Shown here: piece by piece, positions 40,245 to 48,088 of the stretch | Numbering within the stretch: position 1 is the stretch's first letter | Layout: each line of letters starts with the position of its first letter | Source of the DNA: Sulfuritalea sp. | Lineage (GTDB): Bacteria > Pseudomonadota > Gammaproteobacteria > Burkholderiales > Rhodocyclaceae | Assembly: GCA_016708585.1 (NCBI GenBank) | Contig: JADJFK010000004.1 | Location: 124,001 to 188,000 of the forward strand | Length of the DNA: 64,000 nucleotides | Direction of reading: 5' to 3' | Program-made: the position numbers and the translations under genes | The notes under the pieces: model-generated | Database searches by the model: none | The model's input: the letters and a program-made list of their open reading frames with translations, nothing else | What the model was told of the DNA's origin: nothing

Positions 40245-41180
40245 TCAGTCCGCGGCGCGGCCGCGCTTGCCGCCCTGGTGGCGGTTGTTGGCGATCAGGG
40301 CGACCAGCACGAGCGCGGCGCCGGCCAGTTCGGCGGCGTCCGGGCGGCGGCCCTGGGCGATGGCGATCAGGTAGGTGATGACCGGGGCGAAGTTGCCGAA
40401 CAGGCCGGCGTTGAGCGGGCCGAGCTTGGCCACGCCGAGGTTCCAGAACAGGATGCCGAACACCGAGACGCAGAAGATGATGAAGGCGAGCTGCGGCCAG
40501 ACGGCGACCATCTCGTCCATCTGCGGCGGCCGCGCGTGCCCGGCGGCCGATGCGACGCCCAGCGCGGCGACGATGGCGAACCAGCCCAGCGAGCAGGACA
40601 GCGCCGTGTAGCGCACCGGCGACCAGCCGGGGAACTGCTGGCCGCCCAGGGTGTAGGCGGTCCAGAACAGCGAGGCGAGGAAGACCAGGCCGTTGCCCCT
40701 GGCGTCGCCGCCGGTCAGGCGCGCGAAATCGCCCGAGGTGATGACGAACAGTTCGCCGATCAACGCCAGCGCGATGGCGGCCAGCGTGAAGTTGTCGGGG
40801 CGGCGGTGCGTGCGCCACCACTGGAACAGCGCCACCTGTATCGGGCCCAGGGCGAGGATCATGGCGCCGATCTCGGGCCGGGTCAGCTTGAGGCCTTCGA
40901 ACACGCAAAGGCCGAAGCCGGCGAAGCCGCAGGCGCCGAACAGGGCGATCTTCGGCAGCCGGCCCTCGGTATGAAGCGCGGCGCGGCCTTCCTGCACCAG
41001 CAGCAGGCCGAGGAAGACCAGCGCCGCGGTGCCGAAGCGCATCGCGGTCAGCCAGTAGGGATCGACCATTGCCAGCGCCGACTTGCCGGCCGGCAGGAAG
41101 CCGCCCCAGATCAGCACCACCAGCACCATGTACAGGGTGCCGCGGCGATGGTCGCGCCGGCTGGTCGTGGCGGGCGTCAT
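40245..41180 (-). CDS. EamA/DMT-family transporter
   Basis: A 311-residue membrane protein with two EamA repeats: LVVLIWGGFLPAGKSALAMVDPYWLTAMRFG opens the first and LVFLASLFWTAYTLGGQ the second; about ten membrane segments and a basic tail (RHQGGKRGRAAD). Substrate unknown. It is unrelated in close sequence to the EamA protein at 5824. It follows the spermidine-synthase-like gene by seven bases on the same strand. Confidence 0.9.
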   Translation of the reverse strand: MTPATTSRRDHRRGTLYMVLVVLIWGGFLPAGKSALAMVDPYWLTAMRFGTAALVFLGLLLVQEGRAALHTEGRLPKIALFGACGFAGFGLCVFEGLKLTRPEIGAMILALGPIQVALFQWWRTHRRPDNFTLAAIALALIGELFVITSGDFARLTGGDARGNGLVFLASLFWTAYTLGGQQFPGWSPVRYTALSCSLGWFAIVAALGVASAAGHARPPQMDEMVAVWPQLAFIIFCVSVFGILFWNLGVAKLGPLNAGLFGNFAPVITYLIAIAQGRRPDAAELAGAALVLVALIANNRHQGGKRGRAAD

Positions 41181-41187
41181 GCGCCGC

Positions 41188-41931
41188 TCACAGGCGCAGC
41201 ACGCCGCCGGCCAGGTGCCGCGATTCGGCCAGGCGCGCCAGGGTCGGCAGCAGGTTGAGGCCGGTGGTTTTCTTCAGGTGCAGCGCGGCGGCTTTCAGGT
41301 CCTGGAAAGTCGGCGCTGGCGAGACGGCGAGCGCGGCCAGGGCGATGGCATTGCCGCTGTCGCAGGAGGGAAAGGCGATGGCGCGGCCGGCGAAGGCGTC
41401 TTCCAGCCGCTTCACGCTTTGGCGGAAATCCCTGCGCCGCGACAGCAGGTTCACGCACAGCAGGCCGTCGGCGGCCAGCCGCGCGCGGCAGTCGAGGTAG
41501 AAGGGCAGGGTGTCGAGGCGGCCGGTGCGCGCCTGCGCGTCGAAGCCGTCGACCAGGATCAGGTCGTAGCGCTGCCGGCTTTCGATCACGAAATCGGCGC
41601 CGTCGCCGTGGCGGATACTGATGCGCGGGTCGTCGGGAAGCTTGAAGAACTGCCGCGCCGCGGCTTCCACGCGGGGGTCGATCTCGACCACGGTGAGCTT
41701 CGCCTGCGGCCGGTGGCGATGCAGGAACTTGGTCACCGAGGCGGCGCCCAGGCCGATCTGCAGCACGCTGCGCGGCCAGTCGTCGCCGTGCAGCAGCAGC
41801 GGCACCATCATCTCGCGCGTGTAGTCGAGCTCCAGCGCGAAGGGCCGCGCGATGCGCATCGCGCCCTGGATCCAGCTCGACCCGAAATGCAGGTAGCGGA
41901 CCCCCGCTTCCTCGGAGATGTCGATGTTCAC
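41188..41931 (-). CDS. Spermidine-synthase-like SAM/dcSAM-binding protein
   Basis: A 247-residue protein with the spermidine-synthase Rossmann fold: SVLQIGLGAASVTKFLHRHRP (motif I), LTVVEIDPRVEAAARQFF, RISIRHGDGADFV, and DLILVDGFDAQ. It lacks the full polyamine-binding set I would expect from SpeE, so it may be a related methyltransferase. I choose the GTG at 41931, six bases after AAGGAG. Its sequence AVSPAPTFQDL comes from an antisense copy of the dispersed repeat (41306-41330). Confidence 0.75.
   Translation of the reverse strand: MNIDISEEAGVRYLHFGSSWIQGAMRIARPFALELDYTREMMVPLLLHGDDWPRSVLQIGLGAASVTKFLHRHRPQAKLTVVEIDPRVEAAARQFFKLPDDPRISIRHGDGADFVIESRQRYDLILVDGFDAQARTGRLDTLPFYLDCRARLAADGLLCVNLLSRRRDFRQSVKRLEDAFAGRAIAFPSCDSGNAIALAALAVSPAPTFQDLKAAALHLKKTTGLNLLPTLARLAESRHLAGGVLRL
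41306..41330 (+). repeat. Dispersed repeat, strong copy antisense inside methyltransferase gene
   Basis: AAAGTCGGCGCTGGCGAGAC then GGCGA. The gene reads the other strand as AVSPAPTF. Confidence 0.9.
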
Positions 41932-41947
41932 TGTCACTCCTTCCCCT

Positions 41948-42832
41948 TCAAATGCAGGATGCGCCCCGCCCCGCCGGCGGGAACAGCTCGTCGAGGATGC
42001 CGGCGTCGAAGCGGTATTCGTGGCCGCAGATTTCGTCTTCGACGGCGATGATCTCGGCATCGGCGAGCATGGCTTCGACTTCCTCGCGGCCGAGCGAAAG
42101 CAGCAGGTTGCGCACCTTCTCCTCGTCGCGCGGGCAGTGCCAGCTGGCCTCCCGCGGCGGGTAGAGGCGCACGCTTTCCTCGTTGAACAGGCGCGTCAGC
42201 AGGGTTTCCGGCGGCAGCAGCAGTTCGTCGGGGCGCACCGTGGCGGCCAAGGCTTCGATGCGGTCCCAGCCGTCGGGATCGAGGATGTCGGCGTTGGGCA
42301 GCTTCTGCAGGAACAGGCCGCAGGCCGCGCTTTCGGTCGCCGCCAGCCACAGCCGCGCCGGTTGCTGCTCGGATTTTTCGAGGAAGTGCTCGAACACCGC
42401 GGCGATGCTGTCGCCGGCCAGCGGCACCACGCTCTGCCAGGGCTCCTGCGCCGACTTCGGTTGCAGCGTCAGCACCAGGCGGCCGTCGCCGAGCAGTTCC
42501 TCGATGCCGCTGATGCGGGATTCGGCGTCCGCGCTGAGGCCGCTCCTGGCCATGCCGCGCAGTTGCAGCTTTTCGTTGCAGTCCATCACCAGCATCGACA
42601 CCGCGCCGTGGCCCTGCAACTGGAAGCTGATGCGGCCGGGAGCCTTCAGGTTGCTGCCGATCAGCGCGGTGACGGCGGCCATTTCGCCCAGCAGCTTGCG
42701 CACCGGCGGCGCGTACTTGCGCTGCGCGTTCATCGCCGTCCACGACGGCCCCAGCTGCACCAGCGCGCCGCGGATGTCGAGCTCTTCGAGCAGGAAGCGA
42801 TGAACCTCGTCCATGGGAGGGTCAGCGGACAA
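41948..42832 (-). CDS. hslO: Hsp33 chaperonin, variant with reduced zinc cysteines
   Basis: Hsp33 is a redox-switched holdase. The 294-residue protein aligns along its length (ALVQLGPSWTAMNAQRKYAPPVRKLLGEMAAVTALIGSNLK; GRISFQLQGHGAVSMLVMDC; ALAATVRPDELLLPPETLL). The C-terminal switch normally holds C-x-C and C-x-x-C, four zinc ligands. Here only SWHCPRDEEKV and DEICGHEYRF remain, one cysteine in each, so a standard four-Cys zinc site cannot form. The start at 42832 overlaps the upstream ArsC-like gene by 11 bases. Confidence 0.9.
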   Translation of the reverse strand: MSADPPMDEVHRFLLEELDIRGALVQLGPSWTAMNAQRKYAPPVRKLLGEMAAVTALIGSNLKAPGRISFQLQGHGAVSMLVMDCNEKLQLRGMARSGLSADAESRISGIEELLGDGRLVLTLQPKSAQEPWQSVVPLAGDSIAAVFEHFLEKSEQQPARLWLAATESAACGLFLQKLPNADILDPDGWDRIEALAATVRPDELLLPPETLLTRLFNEESVRLYPPREASWHCPRDEEKVRNLLLSLGREEVEAMLADAEIIAVEDEICGHEYRFDAGILDELFPPAGRGASCI

Positions 42833-43169
42833 AACTGTCGAACCGGGTCGGGTCGAAGCCGACCAGGATCTGGCCGGCGTCGTTTTCGACGACGGGGCGG
42901 CGGATCACGCTGGAGAATTCCATCATCAGCGCCACGGCCTGGCTTTGCGTGGTGATCGCCTGCTGTTCCGGCGCCAGCTTGCGCCAGGTCGGGCCTTTGG
43001 TATTGACCAGCGTCTGCCAGCCGAGGCTGCGGCACCAGTGCAGCAGCCTGTCGCGCGGCACGCCCTGCTTCTTGTAGTCGTGGAATTCGTAGCTGATGTG
43101 GTTGGCGTCGCACCAGGCGAAGGCCTTCTTCATGGTGTCGCAATTCTTGATGCCGTAGATCCTGATCAT
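42822..43169 (-). CDS. ArsC/YffB-family reductase-like protein
   Basis: A 115-residue thioredoxin-fold protein of the ArsC/Spx/YffB group: MIRIYGIKNCDTMKKAFAWCDA with a single active Cys, HDYKKQGVPRDRLLHW, and RRPVVENDAGQILVGFDPTRF at the end. YffB-type members show glutathione-dependent thiol activity; arsenate reduction is not implied. It is followed by hslO with an 11-base overlap, so the two redox-related genes are coupled. Confidence 0.9.
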   Translation of the reverse strand: MIRIYGIKNCDTMKKAFAWCDANHISYEFHDYKKQGVPRDRLLHWCRSLGWQTLVNTKGPTWRKLAPEQQAITTQSQAVALMMEFSSVIRRPVVENDAGQILVGFDPTRFDSFVR

Positions 43170-43238
43170 GGGCGCGTGTCGGTCGGGTCCGGGGATGGCC
43201 GAATCATAACAAACGCAAACGCGGCATAATCCCCCGCC

Positions 43239-44411
43239 ATGAACACATCCTTCCTCCTGCGCCGCGTCCTGCCGGCGCTCGTCGTGCTTGCCCTCGCCGC
43301 CGGCGCCTGGTTCTGGAGCACGCGCACCAAGCCGGTGACGGTCGTATTGAAGGCCGTCGATCGCGGCAATGTCGAATCGACCGTGGTCAATACCCGCGCC
43401 GGCACGGTCGAAGCCTGCCAGCGCACCCGGCTGTCCACCATCATGGGCGGCCGCATCGAATACCTCGGCGTCAAGGAAGGCGACAAGGTGAAGAAGGGCC
43501 AGCTCCTGATGAAGCTGTGGAACGACGACCAGAAGGCGCAGCAGGCCCTGGCCGAGGCGCAGCGGGCGATGGCCGCGCAGCGCGTCAAGGAGGTGTGCAC
43601 CACGGCCGCCAGCGCCGCGCGCGATGCCGAGCGCCAGACCGCGTTGAAGAACAAGGGCTTCGTTTCAGAGGCGCGCGAGGATACGGCGAAGAGCGAGGCC
43701 GATGCCCGCGCCGCGGCCTGTGAGACCGCCCGTGCCGACGTCGCCCAGGCCGCCGCGCGCGTCGCCGTGACCCGGGTGGAGCAGGGCCGCATGGTGCTCT
43801 ACGCGCCCTTCGACGGCACGGTGGCGAAGATCGTCGGCGAACTCGGCGAGTATTCGACGCCATCGCCGCCGGGCGTGGCGACGCCGCCGGCGATCGACCT
43901 GATCGACGAATCCTGCCTTTACATCGAGGCGCCGATGGACGAAGTCGATGCGCCCAGGATCCAGGTCGGCCAGCCGGTGCGCGTCTCGCTCGACGCGCTG
44001 CCGAAGCAGCCCCTGGCGGGCAAGGTGCGGCGCGTCGCGCCCTACGTGCTGGCAGTGGAGAAGCAGGCGCGCACGGTCGATGTCGAGGTCGATTTCGAGC
44101 GCCCGCCCGGCGTCAACCTGCTGGTGGGCTACAGCGCCGACGTCGAGGTCGTGCTCGCCGGCCGCCCCAACGTGCTGCGGGTGCCGACCGCGGCGCTGAT
44201 CGAAGGCTCGAAGGTGATGGTGCTCAATGCCGACAGCGGCAAGCTCGAAGAGCGCAAGGTGAAGGCCGGTATGGCCAACTGGGAATTCACCGAGATCGTC
44301 GAGGGGCTGAGCGAGGGCGAGCGCATCGTGATTTCGCTGGAGCGCGAAGGGGTAAAAGTCGGCGCCCGCGCCACGGCGGCGGCTGACGCCGCCGCCGTGG
44401 CGCCAAAATGA
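43239..44411 (+). CDS. MacA-like periplasmic adaptor protein
   Basis: A 390-residue membrane-fusion protein with an N-terminal anchor or signal (VLPALVVLALAAGAWFW), a lipoyl half-motif (GGRIEYLGVKEGDKVKKGQLLMKLW), a helical hairpin (about 85-170), a second lipoyl half (VLYAPFDGTVAKIVGELGEYSTP) and a beta-barrel domain. With the downstream ATPase and permeases it should form a MacAB-type tripartite exporter. Its last 20 residues (VKVGARATAAADAAAVAPK) include a degenerate copy of the dispersed repeat. Confidence 0.9.
   Translation: MNTSFLLRRVLPALVVLALAAGAWFWSTRTKPVTVVLKAVDRGNVESTVVNTRAGTVEACQRTRLSTIMGGRIEYLGVKEGDKVKKGQLLMKLWNDDQKAQQALAEAQRAMAAQRVKEVCTTAASAARDAERQTALKNKGFVSEAREDTAKSEADARAAACETARADVAQAAARVAVTRVEQGRMVLYAPFDGTVAKIVGELGEYSTPSPPGVATPPAIDLIDESCLYIEAPMDEVDAPRIQVGQPVRVSLDALPKQPLAGKVRRVAPYVLAVEKQARTVDVEVDFERPPGVNLLVGYSADVEVVLAGRPNVLRVPTAALIEGSKVMVLNADSGKLEERKVKAGMANWEFTEIVEGLSEGERIVISLEREGVKVGARATAAADAAAVAPK
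44354..44379 (+). repeat. Dispersed repeat, weaker copy at adaptor 3' end
   Basis: AAAAGTCGGCGCCCGCGCCA then CGGCGG. Sense, frame K-V-G-A-R-A-T, same frame as the other sense copies. Confidence 0.6.
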
Positions 44412-44426
44412 TGGCATTCCCCCCGG

Positions 44427-44447
44427 CCCCCTTGCCGGGCAAGGGGG
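44427..44447. repeat. Tight intergenic palindrome
   Basis: CCCCCTTGCC and GGCAAGGGGG are perfect 10-bp arms around one G. A very similar palindrome lies at 63607-63627. It is between the adaptor and ATPase genes. Confidence 0.7.
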
Positions 44448-44492
44448 TGACCAGTTCAGCGCCGCTGCGCGGCGAATCAAAAGGCTGAGCCG

Positions 44493-45194
44493 GTGAGCCT
44501 GATCCGCCTCGCCGGCATCGAGCGCGTGTTCCACCTCGGCGACAGCACGGTGCATGCGCTGAACCGGCTCGACGTCGCCATCGAGTCCGGCGAATACGTG
44601 GCGATCATGGGGCCGTCGGGCTCCGGCAAGTCCACGCTGCTCAACCTGCTGGGCCTGCTCGACCGGCCCGATGCCGGTTCCTACCACCTCGAAGGCCGCG
44701 ACGTCACCACGCTCTCGCCCGACGAACAGGCCGCGGTGCGCAGCCGGCGCATCGGCTTCGTGTTCCAGAGCTTCCACCTGGTGCCGCGCCTGACCGCCGC
44801 CGAGAACGTCGCCCTGCCGATGATGCTGGCCGGCATCCCGGCGGCGGAGCGCACGCAGCGCGTGGCGCAAGCGCTCAAGGATTTCGGCCTCGACCGGCGC
44901 GCCGACCACCGCCCCGACCAGCTTTCCGGCGGCCAGCGGCAGCGCGTCGCCATCGCCCGCGCCACCATCATGCAGCCCGCCGTGCTGCTGGCCGACGAGC
45001 CGACCGGCAACCTCGACCGCGCCACCGGCGACGACGTGATCAACCTGCTGGAAGCGCTCAACCAGCGCGGCATGACGCTGATCGTGGTCACCCACGACCA
45101 GAAGATCGGCAGCCGTGCGCGACGGCAGTTGATGATGGAAGACGGAGAGCTGCGGCACGATTCGCTGCGCGACGGCGCGCTGCCGGCGGCCTGA
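44493..45194 (+). CDS. MacB/LolD-type ABC transporter ATPase
   Basis: A 233-residue ABC ATPase: Walker A GPSGSGKSTLLNLLG, Q-loop VFQSFHLVPRLTAAENVALP, signature DQLSGGQRQRVAIARA, Walker B VLLADEPTGNLD, H-loop LIVVTHDQKI. The LLDRPDAGSYHLEGRDVTTLS stretch is typical of the MacB/LolD/FtsE group. It starts at a GTG and overlaps the next permease by one base. A single ATPase apparently serves two permeases. Confidence 0.95.
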   Translation: MSLIRLAGIERVFHLGDSTVHALNRLDVAIESGEYVAIMGPSGSGKSTLLNLLGLLDRPDAGSYHLEGRDVTTLSPDEQAAVRSRRIGFVFQSFHLVPRLTAAENVALPMMLAGIPAAERTQRVAQALKDFGLDRRADHRPDQLSGGQRQRVAIARATIMQPAVLLADEPTGNLDRATGDDVINLLEALNQRGMTLIVVTHDQKIGSRARRQLMMEDGELRHDSLRDGALPAA

Positions 45195-46402
45195 TGCGCA
45201 GCGCCGACATCCTGCGCTTCGCCCGCGATGCCGCGACCGGCTACCCGTTGCGCACTTCGCTCTCGGTGCTGGCGATGGCCATCGGCGTTGCCGCCGTGGT
45301 GGTGCTCACCGCGCTCGGCGACGGCGCGCGACGCTACGTGGTCGAGCAGTTCTCGGCGCTGGGCAGCAACCTGGTGATCGTCCTGCCCGGGCGCTCGGCC
45401 ACCGGCGGCTTCAGCCCGGCCAATGCGGTGACCACCACGCCGCGCGACCTCACGGTCGACGATGCCTTCGCCCTGACCCGCCAGCCTTCGGTGCGGCGCG
45501 TGGCGCCGCTGGCGGTGGGCAATTCGGAAATCAACGCCAACGGGCGCCTGCGGGAAGTCGTGGTGGCCGGCACGACCTCGACCTATCTCGACATCCGCAG
45601 TTTCAACATGGCGCAGGGCGCCTTCCTGCCCGAGGCCGACTGGAACCGCGGCGCGCCGGTGGCCGTGATCGGGTCGAAGATCAAGCAGGAAATCTTCGGC
45701 GCCGCGCCGGCCGTGGGCGAACTGGTGCGGCTGGGCGACCGGCGCCTGCGCATCGTCGGCGTGCTGAAGTCGGTGGGGCAGGGCCTGGGCATGAACACCG
45801 ACGAGGTGGTCTTCGTTCCGGTCAGCGTGGCGCAGAACATGTTCAATTCCAACACCCTGTTCCGCGTCCTGATCGAAGCCCGCAGCCGCGGCGAGATCGA
45901 GGCCGTCAAGCAGGAGGCGGCGGCCGTGCTCAAGGCGCGCCATGGCGGCGAGGAAGACATCACGGTGATCACCCAGGACGCCGTGCTCGCCACCTTCGAC
46001 AAGCTGCTGCGCGCGCTGACCGCCGCGGTGGCCGGCATCGCCGCGATCAGCCTGGCCGTGGCCGGCATCCTGGTGATGAACGTGATGCTGGTGGCGGTGA
46101 CCCAGCGCACCGGCGAGATCGGCCTGCTCAAGGCGCTCGGCGCGCGCGGCGCGACGATCCGCAATGCCTTCATGGCCGAGGCGGCGATGCTGTCGCTGGT
46201 CGGCGCCTTCACCGGCTACGGCCTCGGCCTTCTCGGCGCCTTCGTGCTGCGCCGGATGTACCCGGTGTTTCCCGCCTACCCGCCGGACTGGGCGGTGATC
46301 GCCGCGCTGGGCACCGCGCTGGGCACCGGCCTGCTGTTCGGCATCATGCCGGCACGCCGCGCCGCGCGGCTCGATCCGGTGCAGGCGTTGATGAAGCATT
46401 GA
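45194..46402 (+). CDS. MacB-like ABC permease
   Basis: A 402-residue permease with the MacB topology: one N-terminal membrane segment (LRTSLSVLAMAIGVAAVVVLTALGDG), a large periplasmic domain (residues about 50-270) and three C-terminal segments (ending LLFGIMPARRAARLDPVQALM, a typical FtsX/MacB end). Export direction is likely, substrate unknown. Confidence 0.92.
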   Translation: MRSADILRFARDAATGYPLRTSLSVLAMAIGVAAVVVLTALGDGARRYVVEQFSALGSNLVIVLPGRSATGGFSPANAVTTTPRDLTVDDAFALTRQPSVRRVAPLAVGNSEINANGRLREVVVAGTTSTYLDIRSFNMAQGAFLPEADWNRGAPVAVIGSKIKQEIFGAAPAVGELVRLGDRRLRIVGVLKSVGQGLGMNTDEVVFVPVSVAQNMFNSNTLFRVLIEARSRGEIEAVKQEAAAVLKARHGGEEDITVITQDAVLATFDKLLRALTAAVAGIAAISLAVAGILVMNVMLVAVTQRTGEIGLLKALGARGATIRNAFMAEAAMLSLVGAFTGYGLGLLGAFVLRRMYPVFPAYPPDWAVIAALGTALGTGLLFGIMPARRAARLDPVQALMKH

Positions 46403-46435
46403 GATGAAAACCGCTACGCCATTTCGGCTGGTGCG

Positions 46436-46543
46436 GGATCGGGAGGGCGGGGCGTTCTGCTCCGCTCATGTCACCCGTTGGCGCCCTGCGGGCGCCGTCT
46501 CCTTCTTTACTTCGCTGCGCAGAACACCCCACCCTCCCGATCC
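46436..46543. repeat. Long inverted repeat A between permease genes
   Basis: Arms of 25 bases (46436-46460 and 46519-46543) match except for two positions that would be G-U pairs if transcribed from the minus strand. A small GGCGCC/GGCGCC stem (46480-46496) lies in the loop. Part of the 347-base gap between the two permease genes. Confidence 0.85.
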
Positions 46544-46588
46544 GGTGACGGTGTCGGGGTTTTGCGGTTGCAAGGCGCAGACGTATCC

Positions 46589-46692
46589 CGCCAAGGACGG
46601 CAGGTATCCGGCTCCGGGAAGTAAAGGGGGAGGAGGGGGCGAAGCCCGCGACGGAGGACATGGACGGAGCCGGATACCTGCCGTCCTTGGCG
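46589..46692. repeat. Long inverted repeat B: perfect 28-bp arms
   Basis: Arms 46589-46616 and 46665-46692 are perfect complements (core GCCAAGGACGGCAGGTATCC) with a 48-base purine-rich spacer. The hairpin ends 57 bases before the second permease ATG. No open frame or T-run is associated with it. Confidence 0.9.
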
Positions 46693-46749
46693 CCCGTGGA
46701 GCTTTCCCACACAGCGCTTTTCATTCCGCGGCACCAATGGCCACCTGAC

Positions 46750-47952
46750 ATGGTCATCGCCGACTCCCTTACCCTCGCCATCCGCGCCATCGCCGCGCAG
46801 CGCCTGCGCAGCTTCCTGACCCTGCTCGGCATCGCCGTCGGCATCGCCGCGGTGATCCTGCTGACCTCGATCGGCGAGGGCATCCACCGCTACGTGCTGG
46901 CCGAGTTCACCCAGTTCGGCACCAACGTCGTCGGCGTCCATCCGGGCAAGACGAAAACCGGCGGCGGCGCGCTGTCGGGCCTGCCGAGCAGCGCGCGGCC
47001 GCTGTCGCTGGACGATGCCGAGGCCCTGAAGCGCCTGCCCAACGTGGTCGCCGTGACCCCCAGCGTCTGGGGCAACGCCGAAGTCAATGGCAACGGCCGG
47101 GTACGCCGCGTCTCGGTCTATGGTGTCGGCCCCGGCATGCTGCAGGTATTCAAGGGCAAGGTCAGGAGCGGCCAGTTCCTGCCCGAGGAAGAGGCCGGCA
47201 GCGCGCGCGCGCAGGTGGTGCTCGGGCCGAAGCTGAAGAACGAACTGTTCGGCAGCGAAAACGCCCTTGGCGCGCGGGTGCGCGTCGGCGGCCTGCAGTT
47301 CCGCGTGATCGGCATCATGGAGCCCAAGGGCCAGTTCCTCGGCATCGACCTCGACGACACCGCCTTCATCCCCGCGGCGCGCGCCCTGGAATTGTTCAAC
47401 CGCGAAGGCCTCAACGAAATCAACGTCGCCGCCGCCGAAGGCGTACCCGCCGCCAGCGTGGTGGCCGCGATCAAGGACGTGATGATCGCGCGCCACGGCC
47501 GCGAGGACGTCACCATCATCAGCCAGGAGGAAATGCTGGACACGCTGTCCGGCATCCTCGACGTGCTGACCATGGCGGTCGGCGCGCTGGGCGGGATTTC
47601 GCTGCTGGTGGGCGGCGTCGGCATCGTCACCATCATGACCATCGCCGTCACCGAACGCACCAACGAAATCGGCCTGATGGTCGCGCTCGGCGCCCGGCGC
47701 CGGACCATCCTCGGCCTCTTCCTCGGCGAAGCCGTGGCGCTGGCGGCGATCGGCGGCCTGCTCGGCCTGCTGCTCGGCATTGGCCTGGCGCAACTGATCG
47801 GCCTCTTCTTCCCGGCCCTGCCGGTACATACGCCCCTGGCCTTCGTGCTGCTGGCCGAGGCGCTGGCCGCCGCCATCGGCCTGGCCGCCGGCGTGCTGCC
47901 GGCGCGGCGCGCGGCGCTGCTGGATCCGGTGGAGGCGCTGCGGACGGAGTGA
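46750..47952 (+). CDS. MacB-like ABC permease, second copy
   Basis: A 400-residue permease of the same family as the preceding gene but well diverged: SLTLAIRAIAAQRLRSFLTLLGIAVGIAAVILLTSIGEG at the N-terminus and VLPARRAALLDPVEALRTE at the end; LVGGVGIVTIMTIAVTERTNEIGLMVALGARR is typical. I start at the ATG 46750, since upstream in-frame sequence runs through the inverted repeat. Two permeases with one ATPase imply a heterodimeric or alternative complex. Confidence 0.92.
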   Translation: MVIADSLTLAIRAIAAQRLRSFLTLLGIAVGIAAVILLTSIGEGIHRYVLAEFTQFGTNVVGVHPGKTKTGGGALSGLPSSARPLSLDDAEALKRLPNVVAVTPSVWGNAEVNGNGRVRRVSVYGVGPGMLQVFKGKVRSGQFLPEEEAGSARAQVVLGPKLKNELFGSENALGARVRVGGLQFRVIGIMEPKGQFLGIDLDDTAFIPAARALELFNREGLNEINVAAAEGVPAASVVAAIKDVMIARHGREDVTIISQEEMLDTLSGILDVLTMAVGALGGISLLVGGVGIVTIMTIAVTERTNEIGLMVALGARRRTILGLFLGEAVALAAIGGLLGLLLGIGLAQLIGLFFPALPVHTPLAFVLLAEALAAAIGLAAGVLPARRAALLDPVEALRTE

Positions 47953-48016
47953 TGCGAAATCGGGTGCCGCCGGCACAGCGCCCGGGCCGCGCCGACAGTG
48001 ATCGCCGCCTGCCTTG

Positions 48017-48039
48017 CCGTATCGCCGGCGCCGACTTTT
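48017..48039 (-). repeat. Dispersed repeat, strong copy (intergenic)
   Basis: CCGTATCGCCGGCGCCGACT then TTT, between the second permease and the ArsM-like gene. Confidence 0.92.
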
Positions 48040-48088
48040 GTCGCCCTGTAAGGAATCGGCGACCTGCACCGACCATGACCCACCACCA

